Shown here: one piece after another, positions 1 through 9,471 of the stretch | Layout: each line of letters starts with the position of its first letter | Numbering within the stretch: position 1 is the stretch's first letter | Assembly (NCBI GenBank): GCA_024275095.1 | Contig: JAJRZV010000033.1 | Coordinates: forward strand, 1 to 32,440 | Length of the DNA: 32,440 bases | Direction: 5' to 3' | Source of the DNA: a bacterium | Lineage (GTDB): Bacteria > JAJRZV01 | The notes under the pieces: generated by a model | What the model was told of the DNA's origin: nothing | Databases searched by the model: none | The model's input: the letters and a program-made list of their open reading frames with translations, nothing else | Program-made: the position numbers and the translations under genes

Positions 1-299
1 AGTGTGAAGTACGGAAGGAATCGAACGGCGTGAGCCGGTGGCGAGCGGAGCGAGCATATACGGAGCGCGTGTGGGAGGAGGAGATGAGGCAGGGGTGTTT
101 GATATGAGAGGAGCATGTTTTGTGTTTCTGTGGCCTGTGTGAGGCGCATTTAACTTCTTTTGTATTCTCCTTCTTTCCCATAAAATGTGAAACATAAGAG
201 TACCTTTCAAAAGCCTTAGTGTAACACAGTGGTTTGCCGAAATTTTGAGCGGGCAGAGCGTAAGGAGCTGGGCAGAATACAGGGTTTGGAGGCGAGGCG

Positions 300-980
300 A
301 TGAGGGTTCTTCTGGTGGAAGACGATCTGGAGACCGCCCGATTCATCGTAAAAGGGCTGAAGCAGGAAGGCTTTGCTGTAGACCATGCTGGTGACGGCGA
401 TGAGGGCCTTCATCTTGCCTTGACCGGTTCCTACGATGCCGCAGTGATCGACATCATGTTGCCCGGGCTCGACGGGCTTACGCTGATTGACAGACTCCGG
501 GCACACGGGGTGAGAACGCCCGTCATTATATTGAGTGCCAAAGGTTCCGTGGATGATCGCGTCAGGGGTTTACAGGCCGGAGGAGACGACTATCTGGTCA
601 AGCCGTTTGCTTTTTCCGAGCTGGTGGCACGTATTCACGCACTGATCAGGCGGTCCACCCAACAAGCATCGGAAACCACCACCCTTACGGTCGGTGATCT
701 CGAGATGGATCTCGTGAAGCGGAAGGTTTTCAGGAGCGGTAAAGAAATTCCCCTGCAGCCGAAAGAATTTGCTTTGCTGGAGTATCTGATGCGGAACGCC
801 GGGCGCGTGGTGTCCAAGACAATGATCATGGAACACGTGTGGGATTACAATTTCGATCCCCAGACGAACGTGGTTGAAGCTCGAATTTGCCGCCTGCGTG
901 ACAAGATAGATCGCCCGTTCAAACGCCAGCTCATCCATACAATCCGGGGCGTCGGCTATGTTCTTGAAGAACGTGACTGA
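300..980 (+). CDS. OmpR/CusR-family winged-helix response regulator
   Basis: ORF MRVLLVEDDLETARFIVKGL...DIMLPGLDG...ILSAKGSVDDRVRGLQAGGDDYLVKPF, then C-terminal winged helix ending TIRGVGYVLEERD; overlaps the following kinase gene. Confidence 0.97.
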   Translation: MRVLLVEDDLETARFIVKGLKQEGFAVDHAGDGDEGLHLALTGSYDAAVIDIMLPGLDGLTLIDRLRAHGVRTPVIILSAKGSVDDRVRGLQAGGDDYLVKPFAFSELVARIHALIRRSTQQASETTTLTVGDLEMDLVKRKVFRSGKEIPLQPKEFALLEYLMRNAGRVVSKTMIMEHVWDYNFDPQTNVVEARICRLRDKIDRPFKRQLIHTIRGVGYVLEERD

Positions 981-2367
981 TATTTTCAGGACCGTCACTT
1001 TTCGCCTGACCCTGTGGTACATGGTGTTGTTCGGTGCGCTGTCGATCGCGGTGTTTTTGCTTGTTTACGTGTCTCTTGCTTGGCACCTGAGCAAACAGGT
1101 GGACGAGGAACTACTGGCCACGGCAAAGGAGTTCAATGCGCTTTACAGCGAACACGGGGTCGAGGCGCTTCAGGCTGAGTTCCAGCGCGAAGCTGAATCA
1201 AGGGGGGTTCGGCGCGTGTTTTTCCTGTTGTTGTCGGGCAGTGGTGAGGTGCTCGCTTCGTCGGATACCAGGCACTGGAACGCGGGTGAACTACTGGAGT
1301 TCAGGGGTGTGGGTGCTTCGGCAGGGAAGCCGGTTTTTCGAACATTTCATCTGGCCGATGAGCGCGGGAAGGTGCGGGTTGTGCTTATGCCGACTGGTGA
1401 CGGCCGATTGCTCGAGCTGGGTTTTACGCTGCACGATAGTGAGCTTATGATGGAACGCTACCGCGAGACGTTCGGGACGGCTGTGGTCATCATGCTGGTA
1501 TGTGGAGGTTTGCTGGGATGGCTCCTGGCGCGTAAGGCCATGGCAGGGGTGCAGAGGGTGACATCCACAGCCGCCAAGATTAGAGAGGGAAGCCTTGCCA
1601 GCAGAGTGGCGCCTGGTGGAGAGGGTCTGGAGATTGATAACCTTGTCAGAACTTTCAACGATATGCTTGACCGGGTGGAAGCCCTGGTGAATGAGTTGAA
1701 GGAGGTTACCGATAATATCGCCCACGACCTGCGCAGTCCCATTACGCGGATTCGGGGTATTGCCGAGACCACCCTGATGGGAAGGGCGAGCATTGAGGAT
1801 TTTCAGGACATGGCGGCCGCCATTATTGAGGAAAGCGATCGCCTGATCGAAATGATCAATACGATGCTTGAAATAACAAAAACAGAGGCGGGTGTGGCTG
1901 AACTTGCAAGCGAGCGGGTTGATGTTCAGGAAATCGCGGCAGAGGCCGTGGACCTGTTTCGTCCGTTGGCCGAGGACAAACAGGTCGCCGTGAAATTGTC
2001 CGGCTCCCCGGATCCCGTGTTTGTCATGGGAGACAGGGCGAAACTCCAGCGTGCCGTGGCGAATCTGTTGGACAATGCGATTAATTATACGCCTTCGGGG
2101 GGACGGGTGACCGTTAGTGTTCACAGCACACCGGAATCGGTCAGATTGCAGATCGCTGATACGGGCTGCGGTATCAGCGAGGAGGAGTTGCCCCATATTT
2201 TTAAACGGTTTTATCGGGGCGACAGGAGCCGCTCCACCCCCGGCAGCGGCCTGGGACTGAGTCTCGCCCTGGCCATTATAAAAGCTCACCATGGCGAGAT
2301 TCGGGTTGAAAGTTCACCGGGCAAAGGTAGCAAGTTCACAATTATTATTCCTTCTGTGTACCTGTAA
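958..2367 (+). CDS. Sensor histidine kinase (HAMP, HisKA, HATPase_c), heavy-metal-sensor type architecture
   Basis: Two TM segments, HAMP-like region, H box NIAHDLRSPITRIRG, N box NLLDNAINYTP, G boxes DTGCGI and GSGLGLSLA; overlaps the response regulator by 23 nt. Confidence 0.96.
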   Translation: MFLKNVTDIFRTVTFRLTLWYMVLFGALSIAVFLLVYVSLAWHLSKQVDEELLATAKEFNALYSEHGVEALQAEFQREAESRGVRRVFFLLLSGSGEVLASSDTRHWNAGELLEFRGVGASAGKPVFRTFHLADERGKVRVVLMPTGDGRLLELGFTLHDSELMMERYRETFGTAVVIMLVCGGLLGWLLARKAMAGVQRVTSTAAKIREGSLASRVAPGGEGLEIDNLVRTFNDMLDRVEALVNELKEVTDNIAHDLRSPITRIRGIAETTLMGRASIEDFQDMAAAIIEESDRLIEMINTMLEITKTEAGVAELASERVDVQEIAAEAVDLFRPLAEDKQVAVKLSGSPDPVFVMGDRAKLQRAVANLLDNAINYTPSGGRVTVSVHSTPESVRLQIADTGCGISEEELPHIFKRFYRGDRSRSTPGSGLGLSLALAIIKAHHGEIRVESSPGKGSKFTIIIPSVYL

Positions 2368-2386
2368 ATACCGTCCCTTCTTTTTT

Positions 2387-2410
2387 CAAAATGACCAAAT
2401 GGTAATTTTG
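2387..2410. promoter_or_regulatory. Candidate CusR-like response-regulator box (24-bp near-palindrome)
   Basis: CAAAATGACCAAATGGTAATTTTG; only positions 7/18 and the central pair break dyad symmetry; resembles the recalled CusR box AAAATGACAANNTTGTCATTTT at 17 of 20 specified positions; lies between the kinase and the efflux operon. Confidence 0.65.
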
Positions 2411-2471
2411 CGGTCATCCGCCGGCAAGCAAAGCCTGCTATCCTTGGGTTGAAGTTGTTTTCATCAGGAGG

Positions 2472-3044
2472 GTGCAGGTGAAGCACACCCTTTTCCGGAT
2501 TTACAAGCTTCGAGGCTTACTTATGGCTCCGCCGATACTGTTCGCCTTTTTCGTCAGGTGGCATGAGGTGGAGTGGGACTTGCTGATCTGGACGGTGGGG
2601 GGCAGTGCTTTTGTCGCCGGAATTTTGTTGAGGATATGGGCCCAGATGCATATCCATTACCGCCTGGGGGTTCCTAAGGCACTGACAACAACAGGACCTT
2701 ATGCCTTTACGAGAAATCCCATATACACGGCAAACACTCTCATAATCTGCAGCCTTGTTATGCTTCTGGAACTGGTGTGGTTTGTACCTGTTGCTCTTGC
2801 GTGGTGCATTTTCGTCTACAGCCTTGTCATCCGGTATGAGGAGTCGGATTTGCTCCGCAGGTACGGCAGTGCTTACAGGAATTACATGAGGGCGGTGCCG
2901 CGATGGATTCCCAGGTTTATCAGGCACGGGGATATGCCTGCTTCCGGCAGCTCATACCGGACGTGGCTGTGGCCGAGCATCAGGGCCGAGATGCACTGCG
3001 TTTTGTGGGTGGTAATACCCCTGCTCAAAGAATTTCTTTTATGA
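2472..3044 (+). CDS. Isoprenylcysteine carboxyl methyltransferase (ICMT/PEMT)-family membrane protein
   Basis: Multi-TM protein with GPYAFTRNPIYTANTLI and YEESDLLRRYGSAYRNYMRAVPRWIPR, the typical ICMT-family signature; stop overlaps the next start (ATGA). Start may be GTG or slightly different. Confidence 0.85.
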   Translation: MQVKHTLFRIYKLRGLLMAPPILFAFFVRWHEVEWDLLIWTVGGSAFVAGILLRIWAQMHIHYRLGVPKALTTTGPYAFTRNPIYTANTLIICSLVMLLELVWFVPVALAWCIFVYSLVIRYEESDLLRRYGSAYRNYMRAVPRWIPRFIRHGDMPASGSSYRTWLWPSIRAEMHCVLWVVIPLLKEFLL

Positions 3045-4480
3045 GGTGTATGCCCGGTAAAGCTCGTAAGTTCGCCTATGAACTCGTGGCGGCGTCTTTT
3101 GTTGTTTTCATGGCCGGTGGCTGCTTTTACCGGGCCGTGCCTCTTGTCCCTGCCGCGGTGAACCAGGCGGTTACCGGTGAAGCGGACGAGTCCATCCGGG
3201 TGCAGGTATTCCGGATTGAACATCCTGTTTTGAAACCGGTTGTTTTCGACGAACGCAACGGCCTCTCGCCCGACGAAGCGGCTATCCTTGCGGTTGCAGC
3301 CAATCCTTTGCTCAAAGCGGCCAGGGACGCCAAGGGACTGGCCCATGCTCAGGTAATCCAGGCCGGTATTCTTCCCAACCCCCGGATGTCTTACTCTATG
3401 GAAATTCCCGCAGGCAGGGATGCCTCCGGCAAGGTCAACGCCTTTGCTCTCAGCGCTGATTGGGACGTCAATTCACTCATGGTACGGGATGTCCGGGTTG
3501 CCGCAGCGCAGGCTCACAGAAAGTCAATAGACCTGGAAGTCGCGTGGCAGGAATGGCAGGTGGGCGAGGCGGCGAAATTGCACGTTTACCGCCTGCTCAT
3601 TGCAAAAAAGTGCCTTGATGTGACCGAGGCGGCGGAGCGCGTTGCGAAGCATCTTTACGCAGGGGTGAAAAAGGGCCTCAGCCTGGGATTGCTGGCTTCC
3701 GGGCAGTTGCTCCAGGCCCGGGTTGTCTTGCACGAGGCACGGATGAGACTGTTGCAGGCCCGAGCAGAGGTGAAAGCAGAGCAGGTTGAACTCAATAGAG
3801 TGCTTGGGTTGCCCGCTGACAGAGTGGTCAGGCTTGAGAAGGACGCTCACCTCCCGGTGATGGAGGAGATCCCGCCGGTGCAGGAACTCGTCGGTAACAT
3901 TGAAAAAGTGCGGCTTGACCTGCTGGCGCTGCGCTATGGATATGAATGCCGGGAGGAGCGTCTCAGGGCAGCGATACAGTCCGGGTTCCCGCGAATTAAT
4001 ATCGGGTTCAGCGGGGCCAGGGATACTGACGGGCTCACCACGGTCGGCTTTGACATCAGCATTTCCCTTCCGATTTTCGACAGGGGGCAGGGCCGGATCG
4101 CCGGTGAGCGCGCAAGCAGGCAACAGCTTTTTGACGAGTATGCCGCGCGCTTGTTCGAAGCACGAACTGGTATCATCAAGATTTACAAAGGCCTCGGTTC
4201 AACCCGTGAGCAATTGCAGAATATCAAGAGTGTCGTTTGGCATCTGCAACGGCTGGCGGAACGTTATCGCAAGGCTGCCGGTCGGGGAGACCTTAGTGTC
4301 ATTGATTATTATCGCGTTTTGCTCCGGTTGTATCAGGTGAACCTTGAGGAACTGGCCCTGGAGCGAAGGCTGGTGGACCTCGCCGTGGGCCTCGAGATCG
4401 CCTCGGGACGCTACTTGTTTACCGGATCAGAGACTGAACAGCGCGCATTCAAGTCGGATCACCATCCGGAGACAAAATGA
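3041..4480 (+). CDS. TolC/CzcC-family outer membrane efflux lipoprotein
   Basis: ATG at 3041 (ATGA overlap with the preceding stop) gives MRCMPGKARKFAYELVAASFVVFMAGGCFYR lipoprotein signal, then ANPLLKAARDAKGLAHAQVIQAGILPNP and coiled-coil repeats. The track ORF starting at 2903 is over-extended. Confidence 0.88.
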   Translation: MRCMPGKARKFAYELVAASFVVFMAGGCFYRAVPLVPAAVNQAVTGEADESIRVQVFRIEHPVLKPVVFDERNGLSPDEAAILAVAANPLLKAARDAKGLAHAQVIQAGILPNPRMSYSMEIPAGRDASGKVNAFALSADWDVNSLMVRDVRVAAAQAHRKSIDLEVAWQEWQVGEAAKLHVYRLLIAKKCLDVTEAAERVAKHLYAGVKKGLSLGLLASGQLLQARVVLHEARMRLLQARAEVKAEQVELNRVLGLPADRVVRLEKDAHLPVMEEIPPVQELVGNIEKVRLDLLALRYGYECREERLRAAIQSGFPRINIGFSGARDTDGLTTVGFDISISLPIFDRGQGRIAGERASRQQLFDEYAARLFEARTGIIKIYKGLGSTREQLQNIKSVVWHLQRLAERYRKAAGRGDLSVIDYYRVLLRLYQVNLEELALERRLVDLAVGLEIASGRYLFTGSETEQRAFKSDHHPETK

Positions 4481-5568
4481 GAGTATCCGGAAGGAAAGGC
4501 GCGTTAACGTTAGTCACTGTTGCGGTAGTTGCGATCATCGTGGTGTGGCTGGCGCGGCACCAGCGGAAAGAACCTGCGTCACAGGCAGTACCTTTCCCGA
4601 CAGCACCGCTCATCAAAACAGGTCGACCGATCAGGCGGGACTTTTTCTTGCGGCTTCCCTGGTTCGGCAAGGTGGTGAGCAGGGAAACCGTGAGAGTCGT
4701 TTCATTGGCGGCTGGCCGGATTGCTGCGGTTGAGGTGAAGGACGGGGACCATGTGCAAAAGGATGATGTGCTGTTTGTTCTCGGCGGTTCCCAGCTCATG
4801 CACACACTGTCGGCGCTCGAACAGCATGTATTAGCCTTGAAAAAGCAAGTGGCTCTGGCAAGGGAGGCGGTGAAGAGAAGAAGCAAAGCAGTGGCTGAGG
4901 GCCTTGTCAAGAAGGAGGCACTTTTATCCGCCATGGGGGAGCTCGCCCGGTTGAAGGAAGAGTTTTTCACGGCGGAAAGTGAACTGGCCGCTTTTAAAGA
5001 CGCCATGGTTGTTCGTTCCCCCATGGAAGGGTTGTTTGTGAATCGGCAGGTGAGCCCGGGACAGTACGTGAAAAAAGGCGCGCATCTTGCCGATATCATG
5101 TCGGCGGACCTCCGCATCATCGCCCGGCTTTTTCCTCCGGGCGGTGGCTTACCCGAAGGTGCCACCACCGTTGTCCGGACGGCAGGGGGTGCGGAAATAC
5201 ACGGGATGGTTGTACGCGTGTTGCCCAAGCGAACCGCTGAGGGTGCGGCTGTCATATGGATTGAAGGTGCGCAGATAAGCAACCTGATGAGAGCCGGTGA
5301 AAAGGTGGCCGGTCGGGTTGTGCTTGGTGTCCGCGAGAATCGCCTTGCGCTCCCCCGGGATGCCGTCGTCCAGGATGGACAGGGGCATACATTTGTTTTT
5401 GTCAAGGGAACTCAGGGTTATCTGAAGAAGGCTGTAAAAATCGGATTGATCAATGATGGGTGGTGTGAAGTCATCTCAGGGATTACCGATAACGACGAAG
5501 TGGTTGTCCGCTGTGCCTACGAACTCTTTTACAGGAATTTCATGAAAACCTACAAAGAGGCGGAATAG
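4477..5568 (+). CDS. RND efflux periplasmic adaptor (HlyD/membrane fusion protein)
   Basis: N-terminal TM anchor; GRIAAVEVKDGDHVQKDDVLFVLGG lipoyl-like half, alpha-hairpin, VRSPMEGLFVNRQVSPGQYVKKGAHLADI second half; ATGA overlap with the preceding gene. Confidence 0.93.
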   Translation: MRVSGRKGALTLVTVAVVAIIVVWLARHQRKEPASQAVPFPTAPLIKTGRPIRRDFFLRLPWFGKVVSRETVRVVSLAAGRIAAVEVKDGDHVQKDDVLFVLGGSQLMHTLSALEQHVLALKKQVALAREAVKRRSKAVAEGLVKKEALLSAMGELARLKEEFFTAESELAAFKDAMVVRSPMEGLFVNRQVSPGQYVKKGAHLADIMSADLRIIARLFPPGGGLPEGATTVVRTAGGAEIHGMVVRVLPKRTAEGAAVIWIEGAQISNLMRAGEKVAGRVVLGVRENRLALPRDAVVQDGQGHTFVFVKGTQGYLKKAVKIGLINDGWCEVISGITDNDEVVVRCAYELFYRNFMKTYKEAE

Positions 5569-8500
5569 TGCACGCCTTTCTTCGTTTCGTTACGAGATAT
5601 CCCATGGTCACGGGCCTTGTGGTGGGGGTTCTGGTGTTCATGGGGGTGTATTCTTCCTGGTACATGCCCGTGGACCTGTTCCCGAACCTTGAAGTGCCGC
5701 TGGTGAACATCATCAGCCACTACCCGGGAGCCGCTCCCGAGGATATGGAAATGCTTGTATCACGACCCATAGAGGATGAAATGCGCGTGATTCCAGGTGT
5801 AAAACGCGTGGCCTCAATTTCCGTGCAGGGACTTTCACGCGTGACCGTGGAATTCACCTGGGGTACGACTGTAGAGTACGCGAGGCAGCTGGTCCAGGCG
5901 CGATTGGCCAGGCTCAGGAGTTTGCTCCCGGCTGGTGTGACACCGAGGCTTGAAAACATCGGCACCACCCTTCAGGAAGTTTGTGGATACGTGTTTTACG
6001 GCGGAGGAAACCCCGTAGCCTTGCGCAGAACGGTCCGCCACGATATCGCCGGAAGGTTGATGGGTGTACCGGGCGTCTCTTCAATTAAGGTTCTTGGGGG
6101 TGACAGGCGTGCGTTCGTGGTCACACTCAGGCCGGAAGAGCTTGTGAGGTTCCGCATTTCCGTTGCCGATATTGTCGCAGCCCTGAAGAGACACAACGTG
6201 AACGTTGTCGCCGGCTTTGTGGCTGTGTCCGGCCGGGAATATCTGGTCAGAGGCGACGCCCGGTTGAAAACGCTTGAGGATGTGCGTGCGGTTCCTGTGG
6301 GCAGAGACGCTGACGGCCGTCCCATTCTGCTCGGTATGATAGCGGATGTTCTGGAAGGGCGGGTGCCGAGACACTACGTTGTTCACGGTGACGGGGTTCC
6401 CGCCGTGGCACTTGTTGTCCGCAAACAGCCAGGAGCAAGCACCGTGAGTGTGGTCAAAAACGTGGACAGGGTTCTTCTGGAGCTGAGGCATCTTCTTCCT
6501 GCGGGGACCGTGGTCAAAAAATTTTATGACCAGTCGGAGATCATTCGGGAAGCTCGAGAACAAATATTCCAGGCTCTCATTATCGGTGCGTTCCTTGCGG
6601 TGTTCGTGCTCTGGTTTTTTCTCGGAGCTCTGCGGCCGACTCTTGTGGTCGCGGTTACCATCCCCCTCACGCTCATTGCCACGGTGGCACTCATGCGCCT
6701 GTTCGGGCTCGGCTTCAACATGATCACCATGACGGCGCTTGCTCTGGCCGTGGGCATGATTGTTGATGATGCCATTGTGGTTGCGGAAAACATTTTTCGT
6801 CACGGCAGGACCACTGCCGATCCTGTGGCTGCGAGCATCAGCGGGGCTGTTGAAATCGCCGGTCCGGATGCAACAGGTACGTTTACCACCATGGCGGCTT
6901 TCCTGCCGCTGGTTGTTACAAACGGCATGGCTTCTCTTTTTCTTCGGCCTTTCGGCCTTACGGTAAGCATTGCACTGTTCGTGTCGCTGGCGCTTTCTCT
7001 CACATTGATACCTCTTCTTTTCAGTCGGAGCAGAGCTCCCATGCTCTTGAAGGAAAGTTTCCCCGGGAGCCGGTTGCTCCGCAGGTTTGACGCCGCGTTA
7101 CAGAAGATGCTGGGCTTTTCTTTCAAGCACGCACGGGAGACCATTATCATTGCATTACTGGTGTCAGCGGCAGCGGGACTTGCAACGGTTTTCATGGAAA
7201 CATCGTTTTTGCCACCGATTGACGAAGGCGCGCTTCTTGTTGAATACGTCATGCCCCCGGGCACCTCGCTGGAAGAGAGCAATCGTGTCGGGGAGATGGT
7301 GGAACGTATCGCTCTTGCTGATCCCGATGTCTCCTGCGTTTACAGGCGCACGGGATCCCCGGGGAACAGTTACCAGGTGGAGGGTGTCAACAAGGGAGAG
7401 ATGCTTGTCAAGCTCAGGCCCGAGGCGGAGCGTTCCCGCAGCGCATGGGAAATCGCCGCCGCCCTTAAAGAAAAGTATTCGAAAATCCCGGGGTGCGTTT
7501 TTTCTTACCGCCAGCCCACGCAGGAAAAGATAGAAGAAAGCTTCTCAGGTCTTCCGGCGCTTTTCGGTGTTACCGTGTACGGTTCGGATATGGAAAAGCT
7601 CGTTTCACTTGCCGGCCGAATCACAAGCATCCTCTCCACCGATCCGGGCATATCCAGTGTGCTCAACACCACAAGGGCCGGTGTTACCGAAGTTGATGTC
7701 CGGCCGGATTATGCCCTTCTCGCCATGAACGGCGTAGCTCCCCATGATGTTCTCACCGAACTGCAAGCGGCGTACAAGGGCGTTGAGGCAACCCGGATCG
7801 TCCGCCAGAGGGAAGAGATCCCGGTTATTGTAAAGCTCGATACGGGAGAACATCCGGGAATTGAGACAATCCAGGAACTCCCGGTCACGGGTCGAGACGG
7901 GACAGCCGTACCTCTCAAAAATGTTACGAGCGTACGTATCCACCGCGTACCGGCGGTGATCACCCGCCTGAACGGACAACGTGAGATAACAATTGTCGCT
8001 GATGTGAAAGGCAGTTTCTCTGGGATTATCTCCAGGCTCAGAAAGAAGTTCAGCGCCCTCGCGCTGCCCCGTGGCTACAGTATAGAATTCGGCGGGCGGT
8101 ACCGTGTCATTTTCCAAACAGCAGTGGAGATGTTTTTCGTCATGATGTGCGCCGTAGGCCTTGTATATCTCATTATGGTGATGCAGTTCGGTTCGTGGCT
8201 CCAGCCACTGGCGATTCTTGTTACCATACCCCTGGCGATAGTAGGGGCTGTTATCGCCCTTTTCATAACCGGTCACGCCCTTGACGTGTCCGTCGGTATG
8301 GGTGTGATGACCCTGGCAGGTATTGCCGTGAACAATGCCATCCTTCTCCTCGATTATGCGAACAAAAGGAAGGCTTTCGGAATTTGCATGAAAGAGGCGT
8401 TGCTTTTCGCCGCTTCGGTACGGCTGCGGCCCATACTGCTTACCACGTTCACCACCATCGCTGCCCTTCTACCTGCGGCTGTGGGAACGGGTATGGGCTC

Positions 8501-8621
8501 GCGGATGTTTCAGTCTTTTGCGATTACAGTAATTGGAGGTCTTGTAACATCTCTTATCGCCACACTTCTGGTCGCCCCGACGCTGGCTGTCATGTTTCCG
8601 CAAGCGCGTCAGATCGATTAG
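5568..8621 (+). CDS. RND-family efflux permease
   Basis: 1017 aa, PIEDEMRVIPGVKRV, GMIVDDAIVVAENIFRH, GIAVNNAILLLDYAN, RLRPILLTTFTTIAALLP; GTG start overlapping the adaptor stop. Confidence 0.96.
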   Translation: MHAFLRFVTRYPMVTGLVVGVLVFMGVYSSWYMPVDLFPNLEVPLVNIISHYPGAAPEDMEMLVSRPIEDEMRVIPGVKRVASISVQGLSRVTVEFTWGTTVEYARQLVQARLARLRSLLPAGVTPRLENIGTTLQEVCGYVFYGGGNPVALRRTVRHDIAGRLMGVPGVSSIKVLGGDRRAFVVTLRPEELVRFRISVADIVAALKRHNVNVVAGFVAVSGREYLVRGDARLKTLEDVRAVPVGRDADGRPILLGMIADVLEGRVPRHYVVHGDGVPAVALVVRKQPGASTVSVVKNVDRVLLELRHLLPAGTVVKKFYDQSEIIREAREQIFQALIIGAFLAVFVLWFFLGALRPTLVVAVTIPLTLIATVALMRLFGLGFNMITMTALALAVGMIVDDAIVVAENIFRHGRTTADPVAASISGAVEIAGPDATGTFTTMAAFLPLVVTNGMASLFLRPFGLTVSIALFVSLALSLTLIPLLFSRSRAPMLLKESFPGSRLLRRFDAALQKMLGFSFKHARETIIIALLVSAAAGLATVFMETSFLPPIDEGALLVEYVMPPGTSLEESNRVGEMVERIALADPDVSCVYRRTGSPGNSYQVEGVNKGEMLVKLRPEAERSRSAWEIAAALKEKYSKIPGCVFSYRQPTQEKIEESFSGLPALFGVTVYGSDMEKLVSLAGRITSILSTDPGISSVLNTTRAGVTEVDVRPDYALLAMNGVAPHDVLTELQAAYKGVEATRIVRQREEIPVIVKLDTGEHPGIETIQELPVTGRDGTAVPLKNVTSVRIHRVPAVITRLNGQREITIVADVKGSFSGIISRLRKKFSALALPRGYSIEFGGRYRVIFQTAVEMFFVMMCAVGLVYLIMVMQFGSWLQPLAILVTIPLAIVGAVIALFITGHALDVSVGMGVMTLAGIAVNNAILLLDYANKRKAFGICMKEALLFAASVRLRPILLTTFTTIAALLPAAVGTGMGSRMFQSFAITVIGGLVTSLIATLLVAPTLAVMFPQARQID

Positions 8622-8703
8622 TGCCGGCTGCCTTCGTTGCACTTGAAACCCTTCCGCACGGTGAGCAGGGGGACGCCACCCATATCCTGGAAACACGGAA
8701 CCT

Positions 8704-8919
8704 TTATCGTGTTACCAACCAGAGCCCTGTAAGGATCACCGCGCAGATCCCGAGCATCCATCCTATACTGTGTACAAAATATGGATAGATCATCAGTCCT
8801 AACCCGGCGACCAGTTGCAATGGGCGACCCTGCCGTTTCCCATAGAGGAAAAGAGCAAGGCCTATTGCGCTTACTACAATCGAAGCGAAAAGCACACCTG
8901 GTGAAGACAGGAAACTCAT
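8704..8919 (-). CDS. Small conserved membrane protein (71 aa)
   Basis: MSFLSSPGVLFASIVVSAIGLALFLYGKRQGRPLQLVAGLGLMIYPYFVHSIGWMLGICAVILTGLWLVTR; clean hydrophobic segments with a FLYGKRQ..P......GLMIYPYFV pattern seen in small bacterial membrane proteins. Confidence 0.75.
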   Translation of the reverse strand: MSFLSSPGVLFASIVVSAIGLALFLYGKRQGRPLQLVAGLGLMIYPYFVHSIGWMLGICAVILTGLWLVTR

Positions 8920-9471
8920 ACCTTTGTTTCCCGGTGGATTGGGTACGACTGCGAACCGGTTTGAAAGGAGAGACCGACAGCTTTCATGAGTTCTCGTAGC
9001 GGATTCATCACCCTACCCTGTCGAAAATCGATAGTTGAAATGATACACCTGCAAGGACGAGGATGGGAGACGTAAGCAACGAATTCGTCTGTCGTGATGC
9101 ACATCCGTCCGGACCAAAATGAAAAAACTTTCTCCCTGCTTTACGTCCAACTTGCCGATAGAGGCATCACTCGATGAAGAAATAATCAGTGACAGGTAAA
9201 ATTCAAGCCGGGGACTGTGTAAAAGGTGCGGATTGTCCCACGCTGCTTTTGTGTTTTCCGAAAGCCGCGGAAGTGCTCAAGCGATGGTGGCGGGTGGAAC
9301 TCCTCGCCTTGTGAGTGGACATGGATTTCAGGGTCCCGAACTACAGGTGTCGCCCTCACGGCTTTTGCGCCAGAGGAACTTGTTAAGTTAGTGCTAAAAT
9401 GCATTCAATGGTATAGTGAAAAATGGGTTGGATGACGTGATTGAAAAAAGAGATTCTACGTGGAGGTTTTC

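Noticed and set aside
1-60. ggaatcgaac resembling the reverse complement of a tRNA T-loop (GTTCGATTCC)
   Set aside because: The flanking bases do not form a T-stem or acceptor stem, so no tRNA can be supported.
1-299. Possible ncRNA or gene tail with repeated gcgagc/gagcg motifs
   Set aside because: No clear ORF, fold or family recognised at the window edge.
1291-2292. Long antisense ORF (333 aa)
   Set aside because: Lies entirely opposite a well-supported histidine kinase; composition is that of an antisense shadow ORF.
4449-5405. Long antisense ORF (318 aa)
   Set aside because: Opposite the HlyD adaptor; low-complexity Ser/Thr/Arg-rich shadow ORF.
6081-6803. Antisense ORFs opposite the RND permease (also 6800..7282 and 7605..8276)
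   Set aside because: No recognisable domains; sense-strand coding is unambiguous.
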